A stretch of 64,000 bases of DNA from Hanleya hanleyi. Its lineage: Eukaryota > Mollusca > Polyplacophora > Lepidopleurida > Hanleyidae. The stretch is taken from positions 1 to 64,000 of the forward strand of contig JAVTVY010017475.1 of assembly GCA_036873755.1 (NCBI GenBank), given 5' to 3'. A model generated the notes under the pieces. It saw nothing but the letters and a program-made list of their open reading frames with translations. It did not search any database and was not told where the DNA came from. The position numbers were made by a program, and so were the translations under genes. The stretch's first letter is position 1, and each line of letters starts with the position of its first letter. Below are positions 33,640 through 46,265 of the stretch, one piece after another.

Positions 33640-34060
33640 CAGTCAATTTCACAACGCACCCCGGTCGCAGTGGCAACTAGCGCCACCTGTCGCCCAACGG
33701 GTCATAACTTCCATTCTACTACATATTAATCCTATCTGGCCTGGGCTTATTAGGACCTGCCCCCTCCCCCCGCCCCCCCCCCCTCCACACTAAATACTTT
33801 TATTACCCCTCGAGCTAGGGGGCTGAAACTTACCACACTATACCTTTAGGTCAAGTTTTACCAGAAAACGCGTTGATGTCACAATGACGTCATCTTCAAA
33901 ACAGACATTTTTGATAGATTTTTTGAATTCGAAGGACTGTACTGAGGCAATGTGCAGAGGCCATGGACCGTCCACACAAGTGTAGTGCACAGGTCAAAAT
34001 CGACAGACCGCGGGCATAGTACAGGTTGACTTCGTCAATCCGACAAAAATGGGCCGTTCA
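33640..34060 (+). repeat. Dispersed repeat with C-rich tract, pair member 1
   Basis: Contains ATCTGGCCTGGGC, a long C-rich tract at 33760-33785, CTAGGGGGCTGAAACTTA and TGACGTCAT. The reverse complement of 45640-45760 has the same order. Probably a MITE-like element; termini not determined. Confidence 0.5.
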
Positions 34061-34086
34061 TAATTGCATGCTAAACGGAGAAAAAA

Positions 34087-34165
34087 TACAAGCGTCTAGT
34101 TCGTCATTCAATATTCAGCTGTCGTCTGTCACAGAATTCCGCGTCTATAATGCAAAGTGAAAGTC
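34087..34165 (-). mobile_element. PLE 3' end fragment, copy H
   Basis: ATACAAGCGTCTAGTTCGTC then diverged terminal segment to about 34165. Short and old. Confidence 0.65.
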
Positions 34166-34431
34166 ATGTATAAATTTGAGTCTTTCCATCAGATAGGAGA
34201 AATTTTAGCTGTTGACAGTTTTGAGAGATATTCTACGTACATGATTTATTCTGAATTGATATGAATGCTCATTGGTCTATAAATGTAGGGATTATGGGAT
34301 ATATCTGGTGACTTCTGGCGACGAAAGGTACAGAAACCGCTTAATTCAGATTGGCCCGTGCAATTTGCTACTCCAAGTGACTCGGTTTCCAATAGGACAT
34401 TCCGTGCACCATCATAGTTGATACAGTCATA

Positions 34432-34452
34432 TATATATATATATATATATAT
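34432..34452. repeat. (TA)n microsatellite
   Basis: About ten TA units, followed by an A-rich stretch. Sequence near 34500-34550 has CAGTTTCGAACGT and TTTTCAAGGAATACTG words reminiscent of old PLE UTRs, too weak to annotate. Confidence 0.85.
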
Positions 34453-34717
34453 AAGAAAAAATAACGAAAAAAACCTTCTCAACTTTCTACATCATTATAT
34501 TCCGACTGCAGTTTCGAACGTAATGTTCTTTTCAAGGAATACTGTTTTCAAATGACAGACTGGTATATATACAAATACAGGGCACAACGGTCGCTAGACG
34601 ACGTGCCTGGCTTAAGCAAGCAGTGACTTGATAACATGCTGACATTAATAGAAACAGTTGGTCACAATAAACATGAAAAGAGAGATTAAAAGGGATAATT
34701 CAAACGAGTACAATATA

Positions 34718-35228
34718 GAGAGACAGAGAGAGAAGCAATATTTCAGCTGTATAGCGACGATCAAACAAAATTCTAAGTATTCAAGTTAATAACTCACTAA
34801 ACTAATGCATTACAAACATGTACATACATTAAAATTTATACAACAAAATCGATCTCTCTCAAATAATCTAAAATACAATCTTCTTTTACTCGACTAAAAA
34901 GATCTTCCAAAGTAGCTGCTCGATAAAAGTTATCTCTTACAATTTTAAAATCTATACAGTCGACAAGAATATGTTTCACTGCAAGATCTTCGTGGCATGG
35001 AATACACCTTGGAACTGGCTCTTGTTTCAGTAAATGTTCGTGAGGTAATCGTGTACGACCGATTCCACATCGTCTAATCATGGCTTGGTCGAAACGTTTC
35101 TGGCTGTTGAGTATATAGCCTGCAGTTTATTTGAACTCGTGAAGTTTTTTATTATCCATAGCATCCCATAAAGCTTGAAAGAACTTTCAAGATAGATGGC
35201 CTGAAATTACTGTATGGGATATATAGGA
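34718..35228 (-). mobile_element. LINE-2 3' fragment
   Basis: Minus-strand open piece 35081-34836 reads R-R-C-G-I-G-R-T-R-L-P-H-E-H, C-I-P-C-H-E-D-L and K-H-I-L-V-D-C, a zinc-binding-like C-terminal domain. Tail with interrupted GA run at 34718; 5' truncated near 35228. Confidence 0.75.
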
Positions 35229-36889
35229 TCATGTCTGCGTAATGCTACCCCAACAATAGTCGATAACCAGCTAGGTAGAGTATTTCTATTTCATTCAGCA
35301 TTTGTAGTTAGTGTTTTAAACTTACAAATTTTGAGCAAAATTATTGACATCCGAAATTCTGAAAATGATCGATAACCAATATCGGATACAATGTTCGTCA
35401 TTTCTGTTTAAGACGACAAGCAAATAGATGAGGACTGTGTACTGGAGAACTGCTGAGAAATAAGGCATAAGTCACTGGCACCGGAGATGGAAGGTCAACG
35501 ACAACACCATCATAGTGCAAGGTTGCAGTGTCATTTCGAAGAACCGGGGCCCTAATAGGGCACGCAGATCCGGGCATCTGTGCATGTAGTCACTATTCGG
35601 ATTGCCATGAAAATGGACCAAAATAATCATTTTGTACAGGGCGATACTTTCAGATTTTAGGCTTGTCTTCCAGGGCTTCTAACGAATGTAATTGACTGAA
35701 CGCAGTCTAGCTTGATCTCTGTTGGCAATATGCCGGAAATGGACTACTCATGGACCACAGCCCTCATCTGGAAGTCGTATTTACCTCTGCAAATAATTTT
35801 TCGCAAATTTTTATTTCACGTCTTTATTAAAAGATGGTTAACAGCTGTCACTTTTCATCTTCTGTTAAGCATTGCATTCACCAAGAACTGCTTGTACAAT
35901 TTAAGGAACACGACGTTAAAACTTAATTCTCTCTCTCTCTCTCTCGCTTGGTAAGAAATGAGAGGTTGGGTCAGAGGAACCTCGAATGCAGATTGTCTTT
36001 CGCTTGGCCATACAGAAAAGACACGCTTTACTGATAAATAGTTGATGTCATATATACGTAGTAAGAAAACTAGCAGCCCCGTCCTTCGGGTGGTGAAAGA
36101 ACAGAGGTGGGTATGTGCACTGGAGAAATTTAGCATATGTTCCAGATTGATTAGCTTATGAGTTTAGAATATCTACTTTCTTATTCAAATATATAGATTT
36201 TAATTTTATGCATGTAGAACAGAACTAGAACTGTCCGCGAACTACGTATAATTGTTCATAACAAAATTCTGCTAGCAAACTGTATCATATTCATTATCAC
36301 TTGTAGTATTTGTCTTTCCACTCAACAACAATGATGCAATAATATTACATTTTTTACGTGAGCTTCAACCGCTCCACACAATCTTCTTCTCGACTTTCGC
36401 TCCAATTTCGGATTTTCCGGAGCATGCCTGTCCCCCATCCTACAGGGATCTGACTAGTTACTATCTGTATCCTTCGCTCATCAACCAACACACCATAACC
36501 CTCCCAGGATTCACGCTCAAATGGTTATCCATTGCTGAACCCCTCTTCCTCTCTCGGATTTTTGAAAGCGTTTCCCCGTTTCTGGCCCAGTGACTTGGAA
36601 CGCTTTGTTTCGTGTAGGAGACAGTTCCTCCCTGGGTGTCTTAAATGGAATATTTTAAATACATGCAAGAGATATATTGGCATGCATACTGTTAAATATT
36701 CTCTATCCTTGCGACATATTGCTAACGTTGTGTCTTATATTCCCATTGTTACTTTGTATTTAATTGAATATTCTTGTTATAGCACTCGGGAAGAGCATCC
36801 CTAGATGGTAACAGTTCGATTTTCTGATAAATAAGGCTTCTATTTTGCCGGCATACTTATAAACTAATCCCCGATTTTCTCTTGTGGTC
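35229..36889. other. Mostly featureless; LINE tail at 35898-35945
   Basis: Only a CACGACGTTAAAACTTAATT plus (TC)n tail at 35898-35945 (plus strand) is recognisable. Other ORFs are short and without motifs. Confidence 0.4.
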
Positions 36890-37334
36890 TGAATAAGAAC
36901 TTGCATTCTATTAAAATTTTCCCCATTTGGGTCGTCCCTTCTATATAACGGCCACATAGTTAATCACTTTCCATGAGATGACTTGATAGGACTATTACAT
37001 CATTGCTCTCGGATATTTGTATCTGTTTCCACTCTAGCGAGTGCTAGGGGCCGTATTAGCATGTCATATAAGATGGCTCAATAACCGCTACGATGAAAGC
37101 GTGACACTCAGAATATCGGCGAGTAGGGTCATATGACTTCTTGTCAGTACGTCGGCATCTTTTTCCGACACCTTTATATGTTGCGTTTAATTTCTATCTG
37201 TATATGGTGAGATTCTGCTGGTGAACGTTTCGTCCCAGAGGCTTGCCGTCTGTACTAATCTTGTAATTGTAGTTTGTGACTGTGGATAACATGGTGGAGA
37301 AAACAGCGCTTGGTCGGCGTCGGGCCTCACAGAC
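36890..37334 (+). repeat. Module M4, first of a tandem pair
   Basis: Order: TTCTATTAAAATTTTCCCC, CTTCTATATAACGGCCACAT, GCTAGGGGCCGTATTAGC, a decayed hairpin word near 37083, GGTCATATGACTTCTTGTCA, TTTATATGTTGCGTTTAATT, TGTATATGGTGAGATTCTGC, GAACGTTTCGTCCCAGAGG, GTCGGCGTCGGGCCTCACAG. Repeated about 440 bp downstream as M5. Direct repetition suggests LTR-like or tandem termini of an element. Confidence 0.65.
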
Positions 37335-37730
37335 TTGTGTCCGGAATAAGAGCTTGCGTTCTACTTATATTTTCTCGATTCGCCGTCTCTTCTATTTAAC
37401 GCCCACATAAAACATCACTTTTCATCAGATAACTTGATAACTCTATTTATTACATCATTGCTCTTGGGTATTTGTATCTAATACCGCTCAAGCCGTTGCT
37501 AGGGGCCGCGTGGGCATGCCATAGAAGGTGTCCACATGAACAGCTGCAATAAAAATTTTGCTGAGATACAAATCGTCACAGGCATCATTTTTGGTTCTTG
37601 TAATGTTTTTAGATATACAGCCAGAATTTTGACCTTGGGGTCATATTACTTCTTGTATGTACGCCAGAATCTTTTCCCACAACCTTTATATGCTGCGTTT
37701 AATTCTATCATTTTATTGTATACCTGTCCG
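37335..37730 (+). repeat. Module M5, second of a tandem pair
   Basis: Order: TTCTACTTATATTTTCTCG, CTTCTATTTAACGCCCACAT, TATTTGTATCTAATACCGC, GCTAGGGGCCGCGTGGGC, CACATGAACAGCTGCAATA, GGGGTCATATTACTTC, CCTTTATATGCTGCGTTTAA, then ACCTGTCCGGATTTTGG. Same layout as M4. Confidence 0.65.
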
Positions 37731-38089
37731 GATTTTGGTGCTTATTTTATAGGGTGTTTTTTAAATAAAATATTAAGGATGATCGATGGCTGATGATCTG
37801 AGGCTTATACTGAAAAAAAAATATGAATATACCTAATATTGATAAGATTTCTGTTTTTAATTTTCCGAGTTTAAAATACCACATCAAATGGGAATCGTGG
37901 TTATGGGTTAACGCAAAATATGTAAAGCTAGATCTCCATACTCTTTTTTTTGTCTCCAATCCCAGGTCTACAATATGTAATTAGACTGTATAGATGTTGT
38001 TCTGAACGAGGTATATTTATCTTTTTCCGGTAAGCTAGAATGAGAATATTTGTTTGAGAAATAAATATAACCCAATTATACGCTTTCCG

Positions 38090-38300
38090 AAAAACGGTCT
38101 TGTGCGAATAAAATTTTGAAACATACTAATACATTGGATTATTGTATTTCGGAGATTGAATGTTCGACATCCTTAGTTCTTTATTTTTTCCTCAATAATC
38201 TGAAAAGAGATTTCTTTTCTTTAAAGAAAAATCTCTGGCGCTTAATTTGGTTTTAAATTGGAAGCTCTAATGTACATAGCACAACTCAGCATTCCTGGAA
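38090..38300 (+). repeat. Diverged scrap of the A/B duplicon
   Basis: Words in the same order as 11740-11890 and 24840-24975: TTGGATTA, then GGAGATTGA.TGTTCG, a T-rich stretch, AATAATCTGAAAAG, then CTGGCGC and AAATTGGA. Strongly diverged, so either an old duplicate or a low-copy dispersed repeat. Confidence 0.45.
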
Positions 38301-40109
38301 ACACAACTTAGTCTGCTAATTGGTTAGCCACGGCCAGTCTTGCTGTTCACTAAAAAAGTCTTTAATGCCCATTACTTAGTCGGAGGAATGCATTGAAGCG
38401 TCATTTGTCAGACATTAAATGAACATAAATAAATAAATTATTTGGCATACAGGAACTTGAATTTACTCAACTGTCAACAAATGATTTTAGGAAGGCGTAA
38501 GCTCGTAACATACGTACTCTCTGTGACAGCGGGATTAATCTCGGCGTATACATATGAATTAAAACACAGGTAATGAATTGGATTAAATGAGTCATTTAAT
38601 ATTATTTCGTAATTCCGTCTAATTCCGTATTCGCATACTTGCTCTGACAGCGCAATTTCTCTAAACGTTATGTTAAATGGAAGAAAGTAACATCACCAAT
38701 TGCAAATGTATAAGCTGGCTCATTATTAATCAGTGTAACCTAATTCGAACTTGTAGAATTTGAACCACTTCATGGGATACGTCCAGGAATTGCGCATTGG
38801 ATTAAATTATGCACGTCTAGAATATAATTCCACATTTCTTTGAAAGTATATCAGAATGGGAGATCTTTATTTATAATAATTATTCGATAGCATCTTGAAT
38901 TGAAAATTAGAGATTTCTCAGGTATTCAAAAATACAGTGGCTTCAGAGACGACAGGAGCTGTTGGTAATTCATTGAAAACCGGAGAACATAAACATAAAC
39001 ACTTTATCGAAGTGTTTGAGCAGTCCCTATGAGCCTTTTGCACAGACCACACGTGATATCGTTGATGATAAAATGTTTCGTAAAGTGATCGTGATTGCAC
39101 TCTGAATCTAGCGGTAATTAATTTCTTTATTAGATTAATTTGCTAGATACAGGAAATCCGCAATAACTAATAGCACGTTGAGTCCATTATATGTCAACAC
39201 TGTTGTTTCAAAATTTTTTCTTTCAAAATAACAATAACCATCCCCCTTCGCTGTTGTTTCAACCGACGGGTTTTCACAGATCGACTGTTGTGTGAGTTAT
39301 CAGTTCCGATTGTCAGTATTTCCGCTAACCTCTTCAAGGCAAGCTTGTACCAGAAATCTTCTTTGTTAATATAATCTCCTTGTTTGAACTATATCAAATT
39401 ACAGTAATTCTCAGAAGAAGATGGAATCTGCAAGGACTATTATCAAATTATAAAATAAATTACACACCGAGGTAATAATACACCGGTAAAACACATAACT
39501 TTCATTTTTCGATTGAAACGATCCATGTTTGGTTCAAAATAATTCTATGGAAAGACAATTAGAACATACTTTCATATCATCATTATTCAGATCATATCCA
39601 GTTGATGTGAGACCAAATGTGATCTATTCCGCGTCGGATACTAGTCAGATATACAATCATTTTCGACGTGAGAGACGATCATTCAATTATATATTCACAA
39701 AAGATAAAAAAAAAACGTTGAATAACTACAAAATATGGCACCCGCACAACACTGATTGTCTGAGAATCCAAGAAACGACCAAATTAATTGCAGCAAATCA
39801 CGGACATATAGAACGGAACCCCCCTTCAAGATTACTGATGAATTTGGTATCCATCTCGAAAACCGGGACGTTCCGATGGAGATAGAACCCGAAGCATGGC
39901 GAAAGACGTGGCAATTAAGGGGTCCCGATTCTGCCCTCCCGATTCCAGCCGAAATATTTCTCGGTCCATCTCGGAGGCCTCGAGAAAGTGCCTCGATTAA
40001 TTGGACGTGACGTCTAATGTATACAGAGCCGTCTCTTAAGATGCATCCAGCATGATTCAATTCAGTATAGGTAATACCGTATCCGAACTGAGAGACTGGC
40101 CTGATTGAG

Positions 40110-40350
40110 AAATTGAGATTTACCCGATATTTTTTTAGGCGAAATATTTGAAACTTTTTGAAAAAGAAACCCACTGGCGCCAGACAGAAGTAGATTTTCA
40201 TTTTGTGATACTAAATTAAATATGAAGATTCAGCAATTTAGATAAAGACCCAACTCGAGGAAAACATATGTTTTGACTTTGGTGTCAGTCCAGCTTAGCT
40301 GGCTCGCATGGCATTACTCATACTTACATCTTATGGTTTAGAAAGCTTCG
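40110..40350 (+). repeat. Second diverged scrap of the A/B duplicon
   Basis: The core ACTGGCGCCAG followed by a T-rich, then AAATTA-rich stretch and TTTTAGRAARCTTC-like words follows the order of 11870-12065. Weaker than the scrap at 38090. Nothing coding is recognised here. Confidence 0.35.
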
Positions 40351-43189
40351 ATTCTCATCAATACCGACGGTCACGGATGTACAAAGGGAAGCAACTTTAC
40401 CAACGTCACGGCAGAGGGCGTGACTGCTTGGGGGTCAGATCGAAGATTGTTAACATGGTGGATCAAAGGAAATTGACGCAAAACGGTTTCCAGTTCGATA
40501 AATGGGCGGTCAAAATGAAATTAAACAGATGTACTGCAGAGTGACTATCCTAACATATTGACAGACACACGAGGCGCTCTTGTTGTATGATGTAAGATAT
40601 ATATTTCTAGTCCAAATGAATTGAAGAATCTGGTATGTTCTTCTGTGACGTCGATCATTCGCTATGACGTTGCAACAATCCATATTGTGATGACGCCACT
40701 CGCGATACCATTGTAGGCGGTCCAAATAACAAACGTCACAAGAGAACGTCATAATACAAATGTATCAAAATGTATATATTCGTAGCGTCGCAAGCTATCG
40801 TATGGCTGCAGGATAAATCTGACCCCCTCTGCACTCCGCCCTCTACCGGTATGTCAGCAAAGTTGTTCCCCTTTACGTATCCGTGACCATCGGTATTAGC
40901 CTGGATTCACTCTTTGGCCTCGAGAAAAGTAAACAAAAAATAACAAAGAATAAGGAGAAAACGAAAGCGAAAATGTCAATAAGGGACATAGAACAAGGAG
41001 CCGTTACCTTGCCGCCAGGATCATGTGTACGAGCCAGGTGTCGCAATTTTTCGAAATATGCCTGCCTGCGGTGGACTCCAACTGTCGCAAGGTGCCACGA
41101 ATTTACATTTATTTCATGTGTTTGCATTGGCTACACTATGTCACCGGTGATGATTTACCAGGTGTGCGTCTCTACGTGTCTTTCTTAAACTTGTATACCG
41201 TTTTCTGCAGCTACGATGATGCCGATGCGTCTCCGGCGACATATCTTTTCAACCAAGTACTGAACGACTTCTGTCTCCCCACAAAGAACCCAAAAAGAAC
41301 ATTCGTGCTGGCAACTGGGCTGTTAGTGCCTCAATTAAATAGCATACTTTCCTGGATTAGTTTCATTTGACGCTCCCACATGATACATGGGAAAATTGGA
41401 TACAAATGCAGATGGATCAAATCTTAGGGGGTTTACAACACTTGAAACGAATATCCCGCGATACAATCTAATTCGAATGGATCAGCGAGGGACTAATGTT
41501 TAAATGCAATCTCATCTTGGACATGGCAGTCTGTGTATGACTCTGAAAGCGAAATATATTAAGCAACAGAAATACGAACACAATTGTATTTCCCCAATAG
41601 GTGAAACGACTGGTGTTTCCAGACAGTAGTATGATAGGGAGCAATGAGATTGAATACAATTTCCTCAGGCTCTGAAATGGATGGACCAACTGGATCTCCG
41701 ATCATCTCACTATTTTCAACTGAGGCACAGAGCACAAAGCGTTATCTACATTCTACCGCTGAATATAAATGTCTGTAAAATTATATATCCAATCCCCGGT
41801 TATCAAAGTTGAACATCATTCGGACAGATATTCGATTCCATAACATTGTAGCGTGTTTTTTTCAATCGTTTATACTGAACAAATAAAAAATATAGTTTCA
41901 TAGTGAATAACAAAATTTGATGATTTCCTGGTATATCTCCAGTAACTGTTTTATACTACTTTCGATAAACCGGACACCTTGCACTCATCTCCGTGTCTGA
42001 TCGATTGATGGCGTTCTTACCATATGGATCGTTGAGACTCTTCCTCTTTATATTACACACTTCGCCTTAAATTGAAGAGCTTGTCCATCTTCGCGAGTTT
42101 TCGTTCATTGCAACTACATCGGGGTAGAAATAGACTTTTTTTTATGATTCAGCTAAAGCTAAGATTTCACATTTCAGAGTTATGTATCTCCCTGTGGCAT
42201 GGCTCAATATTTTGAGAATGCCAGAAAGACTCGGTGGAACTATCTAATTGAGCGACTTGAGCATAGGTCCCTTTTTATGCGAGATAGCGGTAAATCCATC
42301 ACAATCGCATATTTTCATGTATTTGTACAAAGATATTCTCGTTGAATGGAATGGAGATCCTTATATAAGTCACCCAAGAGGTGGTTGAAAGATGATATCG
42401 TTTAATTTTCTCGGTGAGACTTTGGTTCAGATCGAACTTGTGCAACACGGCATTTTGCATAGTTTTATTCTCGCGGGTACGAACAGAAATAAAAGCTCGA
42501 GTGGAGCTCCACATGCAATAATTATGGTGAAATTCAAGTAGGTTGTTTTCCGATTCGTTTCGTAACAATCCAGGCTAGAAGTATCTTCATGTGGTTGTCG
42601 TGCCCTGTGGCATATGAGCATATGACGTGTATAAGAAAAGGAATCTCTTTCTATTTCTACGTATCGGGAACAAACAATGATCACATAACTCATCCTAACT
42701 TAAGCGGCAGAACGAGTTTCGATGTGGGCAGTAGCAGAGTCGAACGAGTGTGCTACTCTCTGCCACGGATCAAGACAAACAGATTTCGATAGCGTATTCT
42801 TCGGGCATGCCATGGGCCAAGAGTACCACGACGATATTATCTCCGCTTAGCCCGATAAAAATGTGACCACGTGTACACTATTTCTCTCAGCATTTCAGGT
42901 AGCTTCCCAGCTGGTCCAAATTGGTTGAGCATTTCAGTCAAATATAAACGCTGGATCCAAGATCCAGTTGCCAAGAAAACCTTGTCCGTCGATCATCGAA
43001 AGACAATGTTAGCTCTTCATTTACCCTGTTAAATTATGTTACCGACTCTTAGTCCGGATACGGGGTCATAATAGCACTCTTTAATACTCTGAGATATACT
43101 CGTTGATACCTTAATTCAGATACTCAGAACAATTGTTCTATCGATTTTAAGAATGTTAAATGTGTCTGATTTAAGCGATATGCAAGAGT

Positions 43190-43345
43190 TGGGAAAATTT
43201 GACTACGTCTGGTGACTAAAAAGCAACCATATGACTCCACAGTAAAGGTCCCGTCGGTACCTAACATTCAGACCCGAGAATACGGTGAATTCTCTGAATT
43301 CTCTGACGTAGCCTTAGTAAATTACTATCTGTAGCACAGCACTTA
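43190..43345 (-). repeat. Module M11, partial
   Basis: Words GGTGACTAAAAAGCAACC, ATATGACTCCACAG and AATACGGTGAATTCTCTG match the plan of 44650-44750. It includes a GAATTCTCT direct doublet. Confidence 0.5.
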
Positions 43346-44644
43346 CTCGAGAGGCAGCAACAGTAAATATAGCTCAATTAATGTTTGAGTCTTTCAGCAT
43401 TCGCTATGATTCAACAGCTCAGATCCAGTACAGAACAAATTGCCATCAAAAACTATTCTATGTTCGTCTCTGTACTATTCTCAATTTGAAATAATGGACA
43501 GCAATGAGGCTCCTTTTAATGTGACGGTTCTCTCCCCTGCGAATATGACATACAACACTGTGTTAGTGAGAACGATTGTAGTGTCACGAAAATAGCCAAA
43601 AAATCCGCTTGTGTTGCAAAGCAATACTTTTAGCGTCAATTGAAGAGCATTCCTTCTTGACATTTCAATTTGCCTAACCACCTAGTCATCCTTCTGTAGC
43701 AGTATCTATCCAATGTTTCTCTGCTTAAAAGACATATGATCATCACAACCTGACCCGTGCCCTTGGGCAATACTAAAGAGATGAACCAATCTTGGGTTCG
43801 CGTTTAAGCCCCTTGAAAACTGTTCTGCCTAGAGGTTTCCTAACGGTTATTATCTATGTGATTGCTACACTTGGAGCTGGTGAATAACTGTGAATAACAA
43901 CAAACATTAAAGTATTTGTTTTTGTCCTGTGGATCGAGGTTATCATATTTAAATTTTGTACACAGAACATAATCGTTCTGTATCATAATTAAAGATTTCT
44001 GAGAAAATACTGGTATCGACTATTATTCTCCTGAGTTACTGCTAACTTAGCAGAGTGGGGTACACTGGGGATCGCATTTGCCTGCATTAAAATAGTGTAA
44101 TATGGTTTGAATCAGTTATAGCGGTTGCCTTTGCGAATCAATTCGATGAGCATCTCTGACATAGAGGAACGATTAAAATACAAGCCGAAGTAGTAAATAT
44201 TTATGAATTATTACAAATATAAATACAAAAAATAATAAATACATCAGAAACTCAATCTGGACTCAAAAGTTCTGTCTTTCCGGGTGTTTTTTTTTATCCT
44301 GTAGAGACTAACACGGTTACCCAAATTTTATATCAATCTGGGCAGCATCACGTGAAATTATTTCTCACTGAGTATATATAAATCTAATAAAACCAGAAAG
44401 ATTTTCACCATGCACGACTGGTTCGGAGACAAAACGTTGTTCTGGAGACAGGAACGAAATGCCTGGAATTGGGCGAAGAACATTAAAATATTGCTAAGTA
44501 TTTCGCAGGAACCCTCGTGGCCGCCATTTCGAATGTACATTATCTTGGGTCTAGATCTTCTGTCCCCCCCCCCGTGCAATACTCCTATTGTAACATGATG
44601 GTTGATTTCATACACGATGCTGGTTTTATTTGTGGGATATGTAA

Positions 44645-44865
44645 AAGGGGGGAAACATTGACGTTTGGCGACTAAAAAGCAACCATATGACTCCACAGGA
44701 AACCTCCTTCCGCACCTCTCAATACAGAGGATTCTAAGACGTAGCTTTGGTATCTCAGCCGCGCTTTATTGCTGAGGTTCATGTGGAAATTATGAATGAA
44801 CCACAAGACCCATAGCACCGGCTTAGGCAGAAGTAAACACACTAGCCCCGGAGCTGTGATGACAG
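44645..44865 (-). repeat. Module M10
   Basis: The plus strand reads GGCGACTAAAAAGCAACC, ATATGACTCCACAGG, GGTATCTCAGCCGCGC, TTTATTGCTGAGGTTCATG and CATAGCACCGGCTTAGG. On the minus strand this is the conserved core CATGAACCTCAGCAATAAAG then GCGCGGCTGAGATACC, preceded by a decayed CTATGGGTC word. Confidence 0.6.
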
Positions 44866-45339
44866 ATCAGCTTAGAAAAGTAATCCCCATAATCTTATCG
44901 TTGTTACTCCCATCAATCTTCAAACACATGCACTTGTAAGGAAAATACCGGTTTGTATATAGTTGCATATTGCCACATTTCTATTGGGCCAGGTAATCTA
45001 CGAACATGTCCAGTTTTAAAACGGCTTTGGAAAATAGAACTAGTCAGTTATGATTCCATTAAATGTTCAGTCCTTCTGTTCAGCTTGAATCGAGGTCTAT
45101 ACTTTTATGAAAGACTGACGCTCTAAGAGAATAGGAAATGCAGTAAAAATGACCGACGATGCAAGACCAGCAATCAGAGCAATTGCTCTGTCGACAGCTA
45201 CTATAACCTGACTAAACGACTATATCAGGTACGGTACAATGCTCCTGTCCGTGATACCAACATGCGAAATTCTAATATGAGGTATCCTGAGCTCATTAAC
45301 TCTACCAGACGGGGTTGTGGATGGCGGGGAGGGTCATAT

Positions 45340-45765
45340 GACACCCACCCGTCCCCCCCACTAACAAACTTTCTACCTTATCTCCGGGACGGCACTTCAT
45401 TCAGAGTGGATACTCCGTGACTTTGTAACATATCATATTAGGATCATATTGAGCCTATGGCCACCACCCCTCGGAATGAAAATCATGGGTGAATTCAATG
45501 GCGACTATGTGCGGGTACTACAAACGTGAGGGTTCTTTTTATTTCACACTAGATTATTATTTATTATTACATTATCACTCAGACGTCATCAGACCAACTA
45601 ACTTGAATTTTGTTAAATTTTCTGGTGCATGGCTCAGGGGCATAGTTTGATAACTTTCAGCCCCCTAGCTGAAGAGGTAAGCAAAATATTGGGTAAGGAG
45701 AGAAATCCCCCCCCCCTCCCCTGGCCTGGATAGGCCCCCAAAATCCCGGCCTGGTAGGGTAAATG
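45340..45765 (-). repeat. Dispersed repeat with C-rich tract, pair member 2
   Basis: The reverse complement of 45640-45765 shows the CCAGGCC..GGGGG tract, then CTAGGGGGCTGAAAGTTA and a TGACGTC word, as in 33720-33890. The flanking part at 45340-45640 also has a CCGTCCCCCCC tract. Termini unclear. Confidence 0.45.
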
Positions 45766-46009
45766 ATACACCAAGATAAACGAACATTTGAGGTGCGGTA
45801 TCAATGACACTATATTTGATTGATTGCAATTGCTTTTCGGTCTATCTGGTAGATACCATTCTCTACACTTTAGAAGTAAGCGATAATAGCATATAGCGTG
45901 TCTGCCAGAAGGAATAAGGTGCACACCCGCAGTGTGGATGTTTGTTTAGTGCGCATTGGAATACTTATTATTATGTCAATCAATAGTTTTTGATTAGGAC
46001 GACGATGAC

Positions 46010-46265
46010 GTTCCTAGTTCGGATAATATCTGTATATAATACCACTCAAGTCGGAGCTACGAACCGTGTGGTCAATGTCACCCAAGATGTTCTCATGAAC
46101 CACAGCAATAAAAGTGTGGATGGGATGAAAATCATCACAGGGATCAGTTTTGGTTCTGTGATGTTTTTAGAAATATGCAGTCATTATGTTTACCTGTGGG
46201 GTCATATGATTTTTTTACGCCAGCATCGTTTTCCATTACCCTCTTAATGTTGACCTTAATTGTGA
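46010..46265 (+). repeat. Module M6, diverged
   Basis: TATATAATACCACTCAAG, GGAGCTACGAACCGTGTGG, CATGAACCACAGCAATAAAA, GTGTGGATGGGATG, GATGTTTTTAGAAATATGCA, GGGGTCATATGATTT, CCAGCATCGTTTTCCA follow M5 word for word with many changes. Old copy. Confidence 0.6.

Larger units (their letters stand above)
37731..43189. other. No recognisable gene in 5.5 kb
   Basis: Aside from duplicon scraps at 38090 and 40110, this stretch has scattered ORFs up to 168 aa (40201-39695, minus) and overlapping 84-118-aa frames near 39529-40010 and 40883-41370. None shows a familiar domain, and several overlap on opposite strands, so I do not annotate them as genes. Host exons cannot be excluded. Confidence 0.35.

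Noticed and set aside
34490..34600. Old Penelope-like UTR relic near the TA repeat
   Set aside because: Only loose word similarity (TTTCGAACGT, TTTTCAAGGAAT); not enough to annotate.
39529..40201. Overlapping ORFs up to 168 aa on both strands
   Set aside because: No domain recognised, frames overlap on opposite strands, composition as in the flanks.
40883..41370. ORFs of 101 and 115 aa in adjacent frames
   Set aside because: Longer than most here, but no motif, no splice-flanked exon pattern that I could support, and the two compete for the same bases.
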